The position numbers and the translations under genes are program-made. From positions 1 to 24,995 of the forward strand of contig DBXB01000012.1 in the NCBI GenBank assembly GCA_002309155.1: a stretch of 24,995 bases of DNA, read 5' to 3'. The notes under the pieces are model-generated. The model ran no database searches. It was given only the letters and a program-made list of their open reading frames with translations, and was not told where the DNA came from. Source of the DNA: Bacteroidales bacterium UBA1223. Lineage in GTDB: Bacteria; Bacteroidota; Bacteroidia; Bacteroidales; P3. Below, one piece after another: positions 1-9,967 of the stretch. Within the stretch, counting starts at the first letter, position 1; the number at the start of each line of letters is the position of its first letter.

Positions 1-3000
1 AAGCAAGGCAGGCTGTCGGTGGTGAATGTACCTTCAACCCAACCGGAGATCAGATCTTCGGTAGCGTCGCAGATAGCACGGACGCGGTACTGATAGGTCG
101 TGGCAGGAGCCAAACCGCTGACAGCATAGCTGGTGGCGTTGCTGACCGTGGTCTCTGCAGGCCATGTAGCTTCGTTGGCAGCCTTGACTGCGACCTCGAA
201 GTCAGTGGCGTTGCTGCTCCAGTTGACGGTAGCGGCGTTGTAGCTCAGGTCGGTGACGGGCAACAAGGTAGGTACACGGCAACCTACACCGCAGCTGTAG
301 AGACGAATGTCGCCGACAGAGGTTGATGTATAACCACTTGAAACGGTAGCGGGATCATACGGAGCAGAGTCGGTGTAGGCATAACGCATCTTGCTTGACG
401 AAGCGGTGTGAGCATAGAAGCTTGTTGATGATGACCAGCTGCCATGTCCACGGTTGACAGCAAAGAGGACATTGCTGTGGCCGTCCCATGTGAAGGTGGT
501 ATCAAAGCTGAACAACTGCTCACCGCTGGTGGTGAAGTTGAGGGTGGCGTCATTCATAACCTTGACAAAGACATGGGTTGTTGAGTCTGGAAGTATGAAT
601 CCACCGGAGAGGTCGGATTCAGGAACGTTAGCCATATAAACATCCATGTGGGTGTAATAATCGCTTGAAGTAGTGTTGCTGGCATTGAAGGAGAATGCTG
701 AGATATCACCGCCTAATGTGGCAAGATATGCCGAGTCGATGATAGTCTGAACGTAGCTGTAGTTGTAGGTAGCGTATCCGATGGGCGAGTAGCTCGATGT
801 TGTGGAGTTCATGGTGCTGTCCCAGTTCTCAGCGATAGTAACATTGTCGCACATTGCAGTCTGGAAGATTACATGAGACCAGCTACCCGTGTCGGAACCT
901 GAGCAGATACCGCGGACATAGACCTCATAGTTTATGAGAGAAGCCAGACCCGTGATGGTATAGTTGGGAGTGGTGGTCTCATAAACAACGGCATTGTCAA
1001 CGTCGAAGCCAGGAGTACCGTAGGCAACCTGATACTTGACGGCACTTATGTCATTCCAGACAAGAGCCAGAGAATTAGAGCTGGCGGGAACGTTTGCATC
1101 GAGAGACAAGCCGGTAACCAGGCAAGAGGTGCTGATGCAGCTGACATCCAATGCAAAACCGTCATAGTAAACCGAACCATCGGAATGGAAGTAGAGAGTC
1201 AGAGAACCTGTGGTCGAGGTGATAGGACCGAAGGTCTGGTTGGAGCTGACTCCATAGTCATTCCAGAGCTCGGTACCGGTAGTGCCTTCACCATCATAGA
1301 TGCGCAGGTAGTCGAATGAGCTCTCGGTATAAGAGGTACCGGAAACGCTGACAAGTGCGTTGACTGTGCTGGGACGGAGGATTATGTAACTATCCTGGTT
1401 GCCGGAATAAGTACCGTTGGCGCCACCGTCATCATAGATAGTGCCACCGCACATGACAACGGTGTCAGTCTGGTTGGCGTGCATATTCCAAACGCCGGGA
1501 CGGACAGGACCGAACATCGACCATGTCGATGAATCGCCAGCACCGCAGTCGTTGAGTACATAGAAATAGTAGTCAGTGCCAGGGGTGAGACCGTTGACGG
1601 TGTAAGGATGAGCTGTCACAGCCGTTGTGGTACCCTGCATCGGGTCGGTGAGCGGAGTAGTGGAGTAGCTCACAACCCAGTTAGAAGCGGCGGGATCATA
1701 GCTGCCCCAATCGAGAGTGATAGATGAGGTAGTCTGGCCAGCCACATGCAGATTGCTGACAGGAGTACAGCTGGGGAGCACGTCGATAACGACGTCGTCG
1801 ATATAGTGGGTAGAATATGAACCACTGGTGCTGTAATTCTTGAAAGCAATGTGAGTGTAATTGCCATTGTAGGCGTTGAGGTAGCTTGTTACCTGGTAAG
1901 CGTTATTGTTACCGTTGGTATAAGCAATGGTATCGATAGGAGTAAATGTAGAGGCGAAGCCTGAGTCAATCTGGTCGACAGCACCGATAATCATTCCGTC
2001 ACCACTGGGGTTATAGTCGAAGAACGAGACCATCAATGTGTTGATAGGCATTGCCATTGCGGGCAGAGCCACCACACCTTGGTCATAGAAGTAGAGACTA
2101 TGGGTTGGTGACTGGTAGTAAGTGGCCGAGCTTCCCCAAACGGTATGAGGCTGAGTACCACTGAACGCCACGCTAGCCCAGCAGTTGGGCAGGATGTTGG
2201 TAGCTGACGAACCGTTAGGCATGATGTTTTCAAAGTCTACGCTGTAAGGCAGCGTGCTGATAGCATCGCAGAGGGTGCTGAACTGAAGCACCTGTGAAGC
2301 GATAGAAGTATCTGTAGCGCCACAAAGAGTATAGACATAGAGGTCATAGTTGGTACTATGTGTCAAACCTGTGAGAGTAATATTGGTACTTTGGGTTGTA
2401 GCTGTCAAACCCGTGCCAGGAGTGAAGTTATGAGGACCGTACTCCACAAGATAGCTGGCAGTGGTGTTGGTGGATGACCAGCTGACATCAGCACTTGTAG
2501 AGGTAACATTGCTTGCCGAAAGAGCAGTCACAGGAGAGCAGCTCGGGATGTATTCCACCACGAGGTTGTCGATGAAGGAGTAGTTCTCGTTGAAGGCATC
2601 CCAGAAGGCAATGTTGTAACCATTGTACTGAGGATCGATTCCTGCAAAGGAGAAGGTGTAGCTGACGGTAGCCGATGTGGTGTCTATCTCAGAACGGATA
2701 ATTGTGTCAAGCACAATGATGTTCTCGATAGGATCGTTCTGATTCGGGAGCAGACCCATCAGGAAGTGGACATTGTCGCCACCTTGGATGAAGGTGAAGC
2801 GTGTCTGCAGCTGGTTAAGAGGAGCAGCCACTTTGGGCAGAACCATATAGCCGCCGTTGTAGAACAGGCAGAGACCGTTCTGGTCGTCACCCTGAAGATG
2901 GACCACTGTAGGATAAGGATAGCTGGTACCCAAGTTGGTGGTACCAACACGCCAGCAGTTACGTGAGAACTGACCGGTACCATTCTGGAAGTCCTCGGTG

Positions 3001-6000
3001 AGAGGCAGCACCGAAGCGCCACACTCAGTAGTGAACGAAGCAGAGCCTGCAAAGAAGCCCTCAGTGCATCCACTGACAACACGCACCTCATAGTTGGTTG
3101 ATGGAATCAGACCAGTGATGGTGTAGGATGTAGCGCTAACGCCGGAGGCTGCAGTAGTCCACACGGTGTCGCCGGCGATGCGGTATTGGATGTTCCACGA
3201 AGTCTCGTTGGCACCCGGTAGCCAAGCCACCTGAGCACTCGACGAGTCGGCAGTGGTCACCATAACCCAAGGATTGGCGCAGGTAGCAGGACCTGTGCAG
3301 GTTCCGCCGAAGAAAGTAATCGTGTTACGGAACGAGCTGGCAGAACCGCCCGAACTCTGAGGCACAGAGTAGACACTACCGTCCTGGTATACATAGCGGC
3401 TGGCATTGCTCCAAGCATCATCGCCATACCAGGCGTTGCCGGAGACATACGAACCGGTCATGTCGCGGAAGATAACCACGAGGTTGGCAGTGTCGGAATA
3501 GTTGAAGGGAGTGGTCAGGTTAAAAGTCACAGGATCGTTGGCGCTCAACTGGATGGGACCACCGTTGTAGACACAAGTCAAACCGTCAGGATTGATGAAT
3601 GAAGCGGCTGCAGTGTCAGCGCTCTGGCCCATATAGATCTCGTAAGTACGCTGTTGGTTGATAACCGATGGGGTCAGCGTAAGGCTGGTAATTACAGCAC
3701 TGTTTCCAAGTTCGCTGGATTTGAAGAACTGCTGGGAGTAGCCATAGTTGTAGAACGAATAGCTGGGAATATAGGTGTTTGTCGCAGAACCGTTACCGAC
3801 AGTGACATTCATGAGGGTTGCAGCATCATAGATGCAGCCAAGATCCCTGGTGACAAACTGGGCGCTGAAGGAAGCACCGTCACCGCCGTCGCACGAAGGC
3901 ACAATAGCAACAGTATAGCTGGTGTTGGGATCAAGACCAGTAATCATTGCATACAAATCGGTGGTAGTGACGGTAGCGACAATGGTGCTTGTAGAGTCGA
4001 GCACATTGACGATATAGCTGCTCGGGAGCGGGGTGGTTCCCACAGCGTTCTCCCAAGTCACATAGACCGACGAGGTAGTAGTAGCAACAACATTCACGTT
4101 CTGAATATCGCGGCATTCAGGCAAGTCTTCGCAAGCCAAATAGATAACGAAGCCATCCTGCACGACGCTGCCGTCAGAATAGAAATAGAGGGTGATGGGA
4201 CCGCCTTGTGTCCACACTGTGTCGATAACAATACCCTCACCCTGGATATCGGCGAGCAATGTGCCCGATGCAGAGGTACCGGCATAGATGCGCAGGTAGT
4301 CGCAGCAGGATTCGGTGCTGCCACTGCCCCAGAATTTGAAGCGTTTGGTATCATCGCTTGGATAAAGTGTCAGAGTGTAGTTACTGCTGCTTTCATACTG
4401 ACCGTTAACACCGCCGTTGTCATATATGGCGGCTCCGCAGACGTACATCGTTGAACTGCCTGTGACACCCATATTGACAGAGCCTGGTGTGAAAGTGACA
4501 GGTCCCTGCCAGTTGCTGTAGCCGTCACCGCAATCGGAGCGGACATACACCTGATAGGACTGGCCGGAGACGAGGGTGGTAATAACTGCCGTAGTGTCAG
4601 AGTTAGCGATAGCCACATTGTCGACAACCGTGTCAGGCTGGAATCCGACGGGACCGAAGACCACCTGCCAGTTGGAGGCGGTGCCCAGCTCATCCCAACT
4701 GACGACGACGCTGTCGGCGCCAGCCGAGTTGACGGTGAGGTTCTGCGGCTTGGTGCAGTCGTTCGCCTGCTCGATAAGGACGTTGTCCAGCCAGTAATAC
4801 CAAATGGTCGAAGTGCTGTTCTGACGCCATGTGATATAGACAGGACTGGTGACTGTGTCGAGATCTGGCACAACCGAGAGGTCGATTTCATAATGGAAAT
4901 AAGTAGCCGTTGAGGTAGGGTCGATATTCTGCAAAACTACCATCGTAGAAATATCGGACGGGTCAGTCACATAGCCAAAATCCATCGAGCCTGATGAAGC
5001 GCCTTCCTTGCGCAGGTCGAACGAGACGACCATCTGACCGGGAAGAACCTGAATCAGGGGAGCTATGACAGCGGCAGTGCCGGCAAACATAATACTGTTG
5101 CCGTAGCTGGAGGTGACATAGGGATATGAGTTGCTCTGCACCCTGTACCAGCACGAAGGATAGCTGTTGGAAGCATAGCTGTTGAAGTCCTCGGCAAAGG
5201 GCAGCGAGGTGATGTCGCCGCAGGCGGTGCGGGGCGATACTGACACAGCTCCACTAGTGTCGTCGCTACCACAGACCGATACCACACTGATATTGTAAAC
5301 CGTGTTGGCATTCAGGTCGGTGAAAACAACATTAGTTTGATATGAAACAAATGCGCTGTCGTTGATGGTAACAACCCATTCTGTCTCGGCGCCACCGGCA
5401 TTCCACGAAATGTAAATCTCGTCGGAATGCACCGAATCAACAGCGAGGTCGGCAGGAGCCAGACAAGAAGGACAGGTGTTGGTCATCGTATAGATAGTAC
5501 CCGCAGAAGGCTGCGTCACGGTATAAACCATAGCGCCTCCACCGTCATAGATGTTGATGGTGACTTCGCTATCATAGGAGCCACTGCTCCATACGAAAGT
5601 GACAGTGTCGTCAGCGACAGGAATAGAAACCGTTGTAGTGCTGCCGCTGGTCATTGATACAGTGCCGACAACAGAACCGCCCTGAACAACATTCAGGTAA
5701 CCACCGTTCCAGCCGTCGCCGTAGGAGTCCGCGCCGTCAACACGGAGCATACATCCGCCAATAACAAATGACAGAGGGCCAACCCAACTACTGAAGCCGT
5801 CAACGCCACAGTCGGTATGGATATAGGCCTCATAAATGCCGTCGTCAAGACCAGAAAGCAGATAGCTGTCGGTTGTGGCTGTCAGGCTGTTGTCAGCCAT
5901 GTCGGGATTAAAGCCTATAGTGTCATAGACAATTTCCCAACTGCTACCGTTGTTGTCTGTCCAGGAGAAGGTGACATCTCCATTTGAGCAGACAGCAGCA

Positions 6001-6407
6001 AAATTGGTAGGTGCTACGCACGCGGGGCATACCACTTCGGCCGTGATGATGGTCTGGCCGTCGACATAGTCGTCGCCTGCTGCGTTGGCAAGGATGGTGC
6101 TGCCGTCACCGTTGAGGATGGTGAAACCGCACTCGTCATCTAACATGCCTTCGCCCCAGACGAAACGAACAGAGTCGTCCGAGCAGACAGTGAAAGTCGC
6201 GGAAGCGGAGCTGCCGTCCGTGAGCGTGAAAGTACCACGCAGGGTAGTACCCTGGTAGATACTTACCGACGCATCGTTCCAGCCGTCACCATATTGATCA
6301 GTACCACTGATGGATATGGTGCACTCCGAACCGTTGCATTGTGCCTGTGTTACCCATGGCACGCATAGCAATGCGATGAGTAACAGTTTTTGTAAATGCT
6401 TTAACAT
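1..6407 (-). CDS. Giant secreted multidomain surface protein (Fn3, MAM-like, CUB-like), C-terminus off the window
   Basis: An uninterrupted reading frame runs from ATG at 6407 to the left edge, about 2135 residues, with no stop. Residues 1-23 form a signal peptide (KH start, hydrophobic core, cut near QAQ). Domains in order: DxYGDGWN module (about 27-120), Fn3, second DSYGDGWN module (about 217-310), Fn3, MAM/jelly-roll-like domain starting C396 (LPFAEDF), Fn3, CUB-like domain from C657 (CDYLRIYAG), Fn3, 'YNY' module (about 846-1035), Fn3, MAM-like from C1129, Fn3, MAM-like from C1380, Fn3, CUB-like from C1653 (FDYLRIYDG), Fn3, second YNY module (about 1848-2040), Fn3. Composition is rich in Ser, Thr, Gly and Asp. 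By family knowledge such Bacteroidales proteins are exported, often by the type IX system through a C-terminal domain; that end is not visible, so the route is inferred. Likely roles are adhesion or glycan/protein binding; no catalytic motif was recognised. Confidence 0.9.
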   Translation of the reverse strand, partial: MLKHLQKLLLIALLCVPWVTQAQCNGSECTISISGTDQYGDGWNDASVSIYQGTTLRGTFTLTDGSSASATFTVCSDDSVRFVWGEGMLDDECGFTILNGDGSTILANAAGDDYVDGQTIITAEVVCPACVAPTNFAAVCSNGDVTFSWTDNNGSSWEIVYDTIGFNPDMADNSLTATTDSYLLSGLDDGIYEAYIHTDCGVDGFSSWVGPLSFVIGGCMLRVDGADSYGDGWNGGYLNVVQGGSVVGTVSMTSGSTTTVSIPVADDTVTFVWSSGSYDSEVTINIYDGGGAMVYTVTQPSAGTIYTMTNTCPSCLAPADLAVDSVHSDEIYISWNAGGAETEWVVTINDSAFVSYQTNVVFTDLNANTVYNISVVSVCGSDDTSGAVSVSPRTACGDITSLPFAEDFNSYASNSYPSCWYRVQSNSYPYVTSSYGNSIMFAGTAAVIAPLIQVLPGQMVVSFDLRKEGASSGSMDFGYVTDPSDISTMVVLQNIDPTSTATYFHYEIDLSVVPDLDTVTSPVYITWRQNSTSTIWYYWLDNVLIEQANDCTKPQNLTVNSAGADSVVVSWDELGTASNWQVVFGPVGFQPDTVVDNVAIANSDTTAVITTLVSGQSYQVYVRSDCGDGYSNWQGPVTFTPGSVNMGVTGSSTMYVCGAAIYDNGGVNGQYESSSNYTLTLYPSDDTKRFKFWGSGSTESCCDYLRIYAGTSASGTLLADIQGEGIVIDTVWTQGGPITLYFYSDGSVVQDGFVIYLACEDLPECRDIQNVNVVATTTSSVYVTWENAVGTTPLPSSYIVNVLDSTSTIVATVTTTDLYAMITGLDPNTSYTVAIVPSCDGGDGASFSAQFVTRDLGCIYDAATLMNVTVGNGSATNTYIPSYSFYNYGYSQQFFKSSELGNSAVITSLTLTPSVINQQRTYEIYMGQSADTAAASFINPDGLTCVYNGGPIQLSANDPVTFNLTTPFNYSDTANLVVIFRDMTGSYVSGNAWYGDDAWSNASRYVYQDGSVYSVPQSSGGSASSFRNTITFFGGTCTGPATCANPWVMVTTADSSSAQVAWLPGANETSWNIQYRIAGDTVWTTAASGVSATSYTITGLIPSTNYEVRVVSGCTEGFFAGSASFTTECGASVLPLTEDFQNGTGQFSRNCWRVGTTNLGTSYPYPTVVHLQGDDQNGLCLFYNGGYMVLPKVAAPLNQLQTRFTFIQGGDNVHFLMGLLPNQNDPIENIIVLDTIIRSEIDTTSATVSYTFSFAGIDPQYNGYNIAFWDAFNENYSFIDNLVVEYIPSCSPVTALSASNVTSTSADVSWSSTNTTASYLVEYGPHNFTPGTGLTATTQSTNITLTGLTHSTNYDLYVYTLCGATDTSIASQVLQFSTLCDAISTLPYSVDFENIMPNGSSATNILPNCWASVAFSGTQPHTVWGSSATYYQSPTHSLYFYDQGVVALPAMAMPINTLMVSFFDYNPSGDGMIIGAVDQIDSGFASTFTPIDTIAYTNGNNNAYQVTSYLNAYNGNYTHIAFKNYSTSGSYSTHYIDDVVIDVLPSCTPVSNLHVAGQTTSSITLDWGSYDPAASNWVVSYSTTPLTDPMQGTTTAVTAHPYTVNGLTPGTDYYFYVLNDCGAGDSSTWSMFGPVRPGVWNMHANQTDTVVMCGGTIYDDGGANGTYSGNQDSYIILRPSTVNALVSVSGTSYTESSFDYLRIYDGEGTTGTELWNDYGVSSNQTFGPITSTTGSLTLYFHSDGSVYYDGFALDVSCISTSCLVTGLSLDANVPASSNSLALVWNDISAVKYQVAYGTPGFDVDNAVVYETTTPNYTITGLASLINYEVYVRGICSGSDTGSWSHVIFQTAMCDNVTIAENWDSTMNSTTSSYSPIGYATYNYSYVQTIIDSAYLATLGGDISAFSFNASNTTSSDYYTHMDVYMANVPESDLSGGFILPDSTTHVFVKVMNDATLNFTTSGEQLFSFDTTFTWDGHSNVLFAVNRGHGSWSSSTSFYAHTASSSKMRYAYTDSAPYDPATVSSGYTSTSVGDIRLYSCGVGCRVPTLLPVTDLSYNAATVNWSSNATDFEVAVKAANEATWPAETTVSNATSYAVSGLAPATTYQYRVRAICDATEDLISGWVEGTFTTDSLPC
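15..2270 (-). repeat. Super-repeat block 2 of the surface protein (MAM-Fn3-CUB-Fn3-YNY-Fn3)
   Basis: Second copy of the six-domain block, residues 1380 to about 2131. One additional MAM-Fn3 pair (residues 1129-1379) sits between the two blocks. The two CUB-like domains share the C-G-x-x-IYD-x-GG-x-NG-x-Y opening, a DYLRIY core and an LYF-x-SDGSV-x-x-DGF ending. The reading frame continues past the block towards the window edge. Confidence 0.75.
3024..5222 (-). repeat. Super-repeat block 1 of the surface protein (MAM-Fn3-CUB-Fn3-YNY-Fn3)
   Basis: This coding block spans residues 396-1128 and holds six domains in the order MAM-like, Fn3, CUB-like, Fn3, YNY module, Fn3. The same order recurs at 15-2270. 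Equivalent landmarks are offset by nearly the same distance: first MAM cysteine 396 versus 1380, CUB cysteine 657 versus 1653, YNY motif about 879 versus about 1870. Sequence has diverged between the copies, so this is a protein-level rather than a recent DNA-level duplication. Confidence 0.75.
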
Positions 6408-6533
6408 AACAAAAAAGGATTGGTTAATAAATAAGTGAATTAAAAAATTATTCTATGAAAAACAATATTAATATATTATACACTAAACAGTTAACACATA
6501 AAAACAAATCACACCAATGCAGTAAAATGAATA

Positions 6534-6541
6534 CAAAGGTA
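6534..6541 (-). promoter_or_regulatory. Promoter -7 box for the surface-protein gene
   Basis: On the minus strand the sequence reads TACCTTTG, a full match to the Bacteroidetes TAnnTTTG box. A canonical TTTG is not found 19 bases upstream; only TTTCG occurs, at a shorter distance. It lies just downstream of the terminator of the previous operon and predicts a leader of roughly 120 bases. Confidence 0.5.
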
Positions 6542-6576
6542 CGGTTTTTTTTCGAAATAGAGTAGTATATAACTAT

Positions 6577-6619
6577 AAAAAAATCTTAATTTCGGGTAAA
6601 ATGCTCGAAATTAAGATTT
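6577..6619 (-). terminator. Rho-independent terminator of the polysaccharide operon
   Basis: A perfect 14-base inverted repeat (arms 6581-6594 and 6606-6619) encloses an 11-base loop. On the minus strand the second arm runs into seven consecutive T (6577-6583). There is no T tract on the other side, so it acts on minus-strand transcripts. It lies about 90 bases after the capD-like stop and ahead of the surface-protein promoter, which makes the two transcription units separate. Confidence 0.85.
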
Positions 6620-6624
6620 AATAA

Positions 6625-6668
6625 AGGTTACAGGTTAAAGGTTAAAGGTTAAAGGTTAAAGGTTAAAG
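6625..6668. repeat. Tandem heptad repeat, six units of AGGTTAA
   Basis: Units are aggttac followed by five exact aggttaa, then ag. The first 16 bases (aggttacaggttaaag, 6625-6640) recur exactly at 8642-8657 on the other side of the capD-like gene. The array lies in the 3' untranslated stretch between the capD-like stop and its terminator. Confidence 0.9.
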
Positions 6669-6670
6669 AG

Positions 6671-6705
6671 AATTGAGAATTGAGAATTGAGAATTGAAAA
6701 TTGAG
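6671..6705. repeat. Tandem heptad repeat, five units of AATTGAG
   Basis: Units are aattgag three times, aattgaa, then aattgag, beginning three bases after the AGGTTAA array and ending six bases before the capD-like stop codon. It has the same 7-base period as its neighbour but an unrelated unit sequence. Confidence 0.9.
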
Positions 6706-6710
6706 GTTCT

Positions 6711-8621
<1,911 letters not shown>

Positions 8622-8634
8622 ATCTTTTTTGTAA

Positions 8635-8657
8635 AGGTTAGAGGTTACAGGTTAAAG
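8635..8657. repeat. Short AGGTTAA heptad array upstream of the capD-like gene
   Basis: Units are aggttag, aggttac, aggttaa, then ag, directly before the capD-like start (8621). The segment 8642-8657 is identical to 6625-6640 beyond the other end of that gene, in the same orientation. A degenerate related stretch (aaggttaaagttaacgttaa) follows at 8731-8750 and overlaps the WecA-like stop codon. Confidence 0.85.
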
Positions 8658-8673
8658 AGGGGTTTCTGGTTTT

Positions 8674-8722
8674 CTAGAAGGACTAGAGATTCTAGAAGTC
8701 CTAGATATCCTAGATTATCTAT
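8674..8722. repeat. CTAGANNNN 9-base array, copy A
   Basis: CTAGA occurs at 8674, 8683, 8692, 8701 and 8710, always 9 bases apart, with a decayed CTAT at 8719. The four bases between the cores vary. The array fills the spacer between the WecA-like and capD-like genes. Related arrays are at 11426-11506 and 20827-20881. Confidence 0.9.
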
Positions 8723-8746
8723 CTGAAATTAAGGTTAAAGTTAACG

Positions 8747-9967
8747 TTAAGGTTTTCTATTAGAATGGGGTAGTCTGAAGAATTTGAGGTTGTCGAGGAC
8801 TCCTGAGATATAGTCACTCATGGGGACGAAAAATTGACTCACTCTCTCCCACATCTCCGTGTGACGGTCATAGCTTTGTGGATTCTTGATCTTACCTCTG
8901 TTGATGAAATAATATGGGAGCCAATAGACAATCATTCCAGAGAGGATGACGGCGAAGAACTGAAGTTCGATATTTATGCCCGAAGCGGCGGTGAGATACC
9001 AGAGCAGGATTGTCAGACCGTTGGAGGAAAGTATTACCAATGTTGCCACGAGATGGCTCATGCCATGGTCGACATAGATGTGATGCAGATGTAAACGGTC
9101 AGGCAGAAAAGGAGATTTGCCTCTGATAATTCTCGATATAACCACACGGACCATATCGAAAATCATAGCCGAGAAAAGTGCCAGCGTGAAACTGACGAAG
9201 TAACGGTCGGCAAGGAAGTCGAAGGTGATAGTGTTAAGGGGCGCTGGACAGACAGTGATGAACACGAAGAGTCCTATGAGCATGGAGCCAGAGTCGCCGA
9301 GGTACATCTTATACTTCTTGGAGAAGACATTAAAAAAGAAGAAGGAAAGCAGCGACCCGGAGAAGATAAACGAGAAAAGGGCATAGGAGACAAAACCATG
9401 ACGGATGCTCCAGAAAGCCATGACCAAACCGCTAAGCACGGCGAGAGACGACGCCAGACCGTCGATGCCGTCGATGAAATTGACAGCATTGAGAAGTATG
9501 AGTCCGATGAGGACTGTGAGCAGGCAAGAGAGCCACTCGGGCAGGGGGCCGTCGACAAAGAGACCGAAAAGAGAGTGGACAGCGTTGTCACCACCGAAAA
9601 ATAGCAGCAAAATTGCACCAGTCTGAACCACCAGTTTTATATACCACGGCATGCCAATAGTATCATCAAGCAGACCAATCACATAGAGGATAACCATAAC
9701 GCATAGTCCGGCGAAGAACTCCGTGATGGGATAGAACAAGTTGATAATGACTAAAGCGATACACATGACAACTATCACCACCGTACCACCCATGACCACC
9801 ACAGGCTGCTCCTGAAGCTTGCGTTCATTAGGGGCGTCGGTCATCCTTTTGCGTACAGCCATAAGCACCACCGAGGGGAGCATTACCGGCATTATAAGCA
9901 TAGGGATCAGGGCGGCCAAGCAGTATAGAGTCTCAATAGACATAGGATAATTAGGCAAGTGAATCAT
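8747..9967 (-). CDS. WecA-like undecaprenyl-phosphate N-acetylhexosamine 1-phosphate transferase
   Basis: 406 residues with about ten membrane segments; a member of the MraY/WecA/TagO polyprenyl-phosphate phosphotransferase family. It transfers a HexNAc-1-phosphate from a UDP-sugar to undecaprenyl phosphate in the inner membrane and so starts lipid-linked glycan synthesis. Motifs seen: D101-D102 (LLDDTIG), N163-F-I-D166-G-x-D169-G, GDSGS at 224-228 and the cytosolic H-x-HH motif at 293-296, which marks the WecA/TagO branch rather than MraY. The start at 9967 overlaps the rfbD stop as ATGA, supporting translational coupling; a second possible ATG lies eight codons in. Donor sugar (UDP-GlcNAc or a product of the capD-like enzyme in the same operon) is undetermined. 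Confidence 0.92.
   Translation of the reverse strand: MIHLPNYPMSIETLYCLAALIPMLIMPVMLPSVVLMAVRKRMTDAPNERKLQEQPVVVMGGTVVIVVMCIALVIINLFYPITEFFAGLCVMVILYVIGLLDDTIGMPWYIKLVVQTGAILLLFFGGDNAVHSLFGLFVDGPLPEWLSCLLTVLIGLILLNAVNFIDGIDGLASSLAVLSGLVMAFWSIRHGFVSYALFSFIFSGSLLSFFFFNVFSKKYKMYLGDSGSMLIGLFVFITVCPAPLNTITFDFLADRYFVSFTLALFSAMIFDMVRVVISRIIRGKSPFLPDRLHLHHIYVDHGMSHLVATLVILSSNGLTILLWYLTAASGINIELQFFAVILSGMIVYWLPYYFINRGKIKNPQSYDRHTEMWERVSQFFVPMSDYISGVLDNLKFFRLPHSNRKP

Larger units (their letters stand above)
6408..6710. other. Intergenic region between the capD-like gene and the surface-protein gene
   Basis: No gene is seen in these 303 bases. Reading on the minus strand from the capD-like stop, the region holds two runs of 7-base tandem repeats, a strong terminator, a promoter-like box, and about 120 bases of very AT-rich leader before the surface-protein ATG. 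No Shine-Dalgarno sequence precedes that ATG, which is usual for Bacteroidetes. Confidence 0.8.

Noticed and set aside
3654..4454. Plus-strand open frame of 266 codons
   Set aside because: It is antisense to the surface-protein frame, which has clear domain structure through this stretch. The translated sequence shows no family motif.
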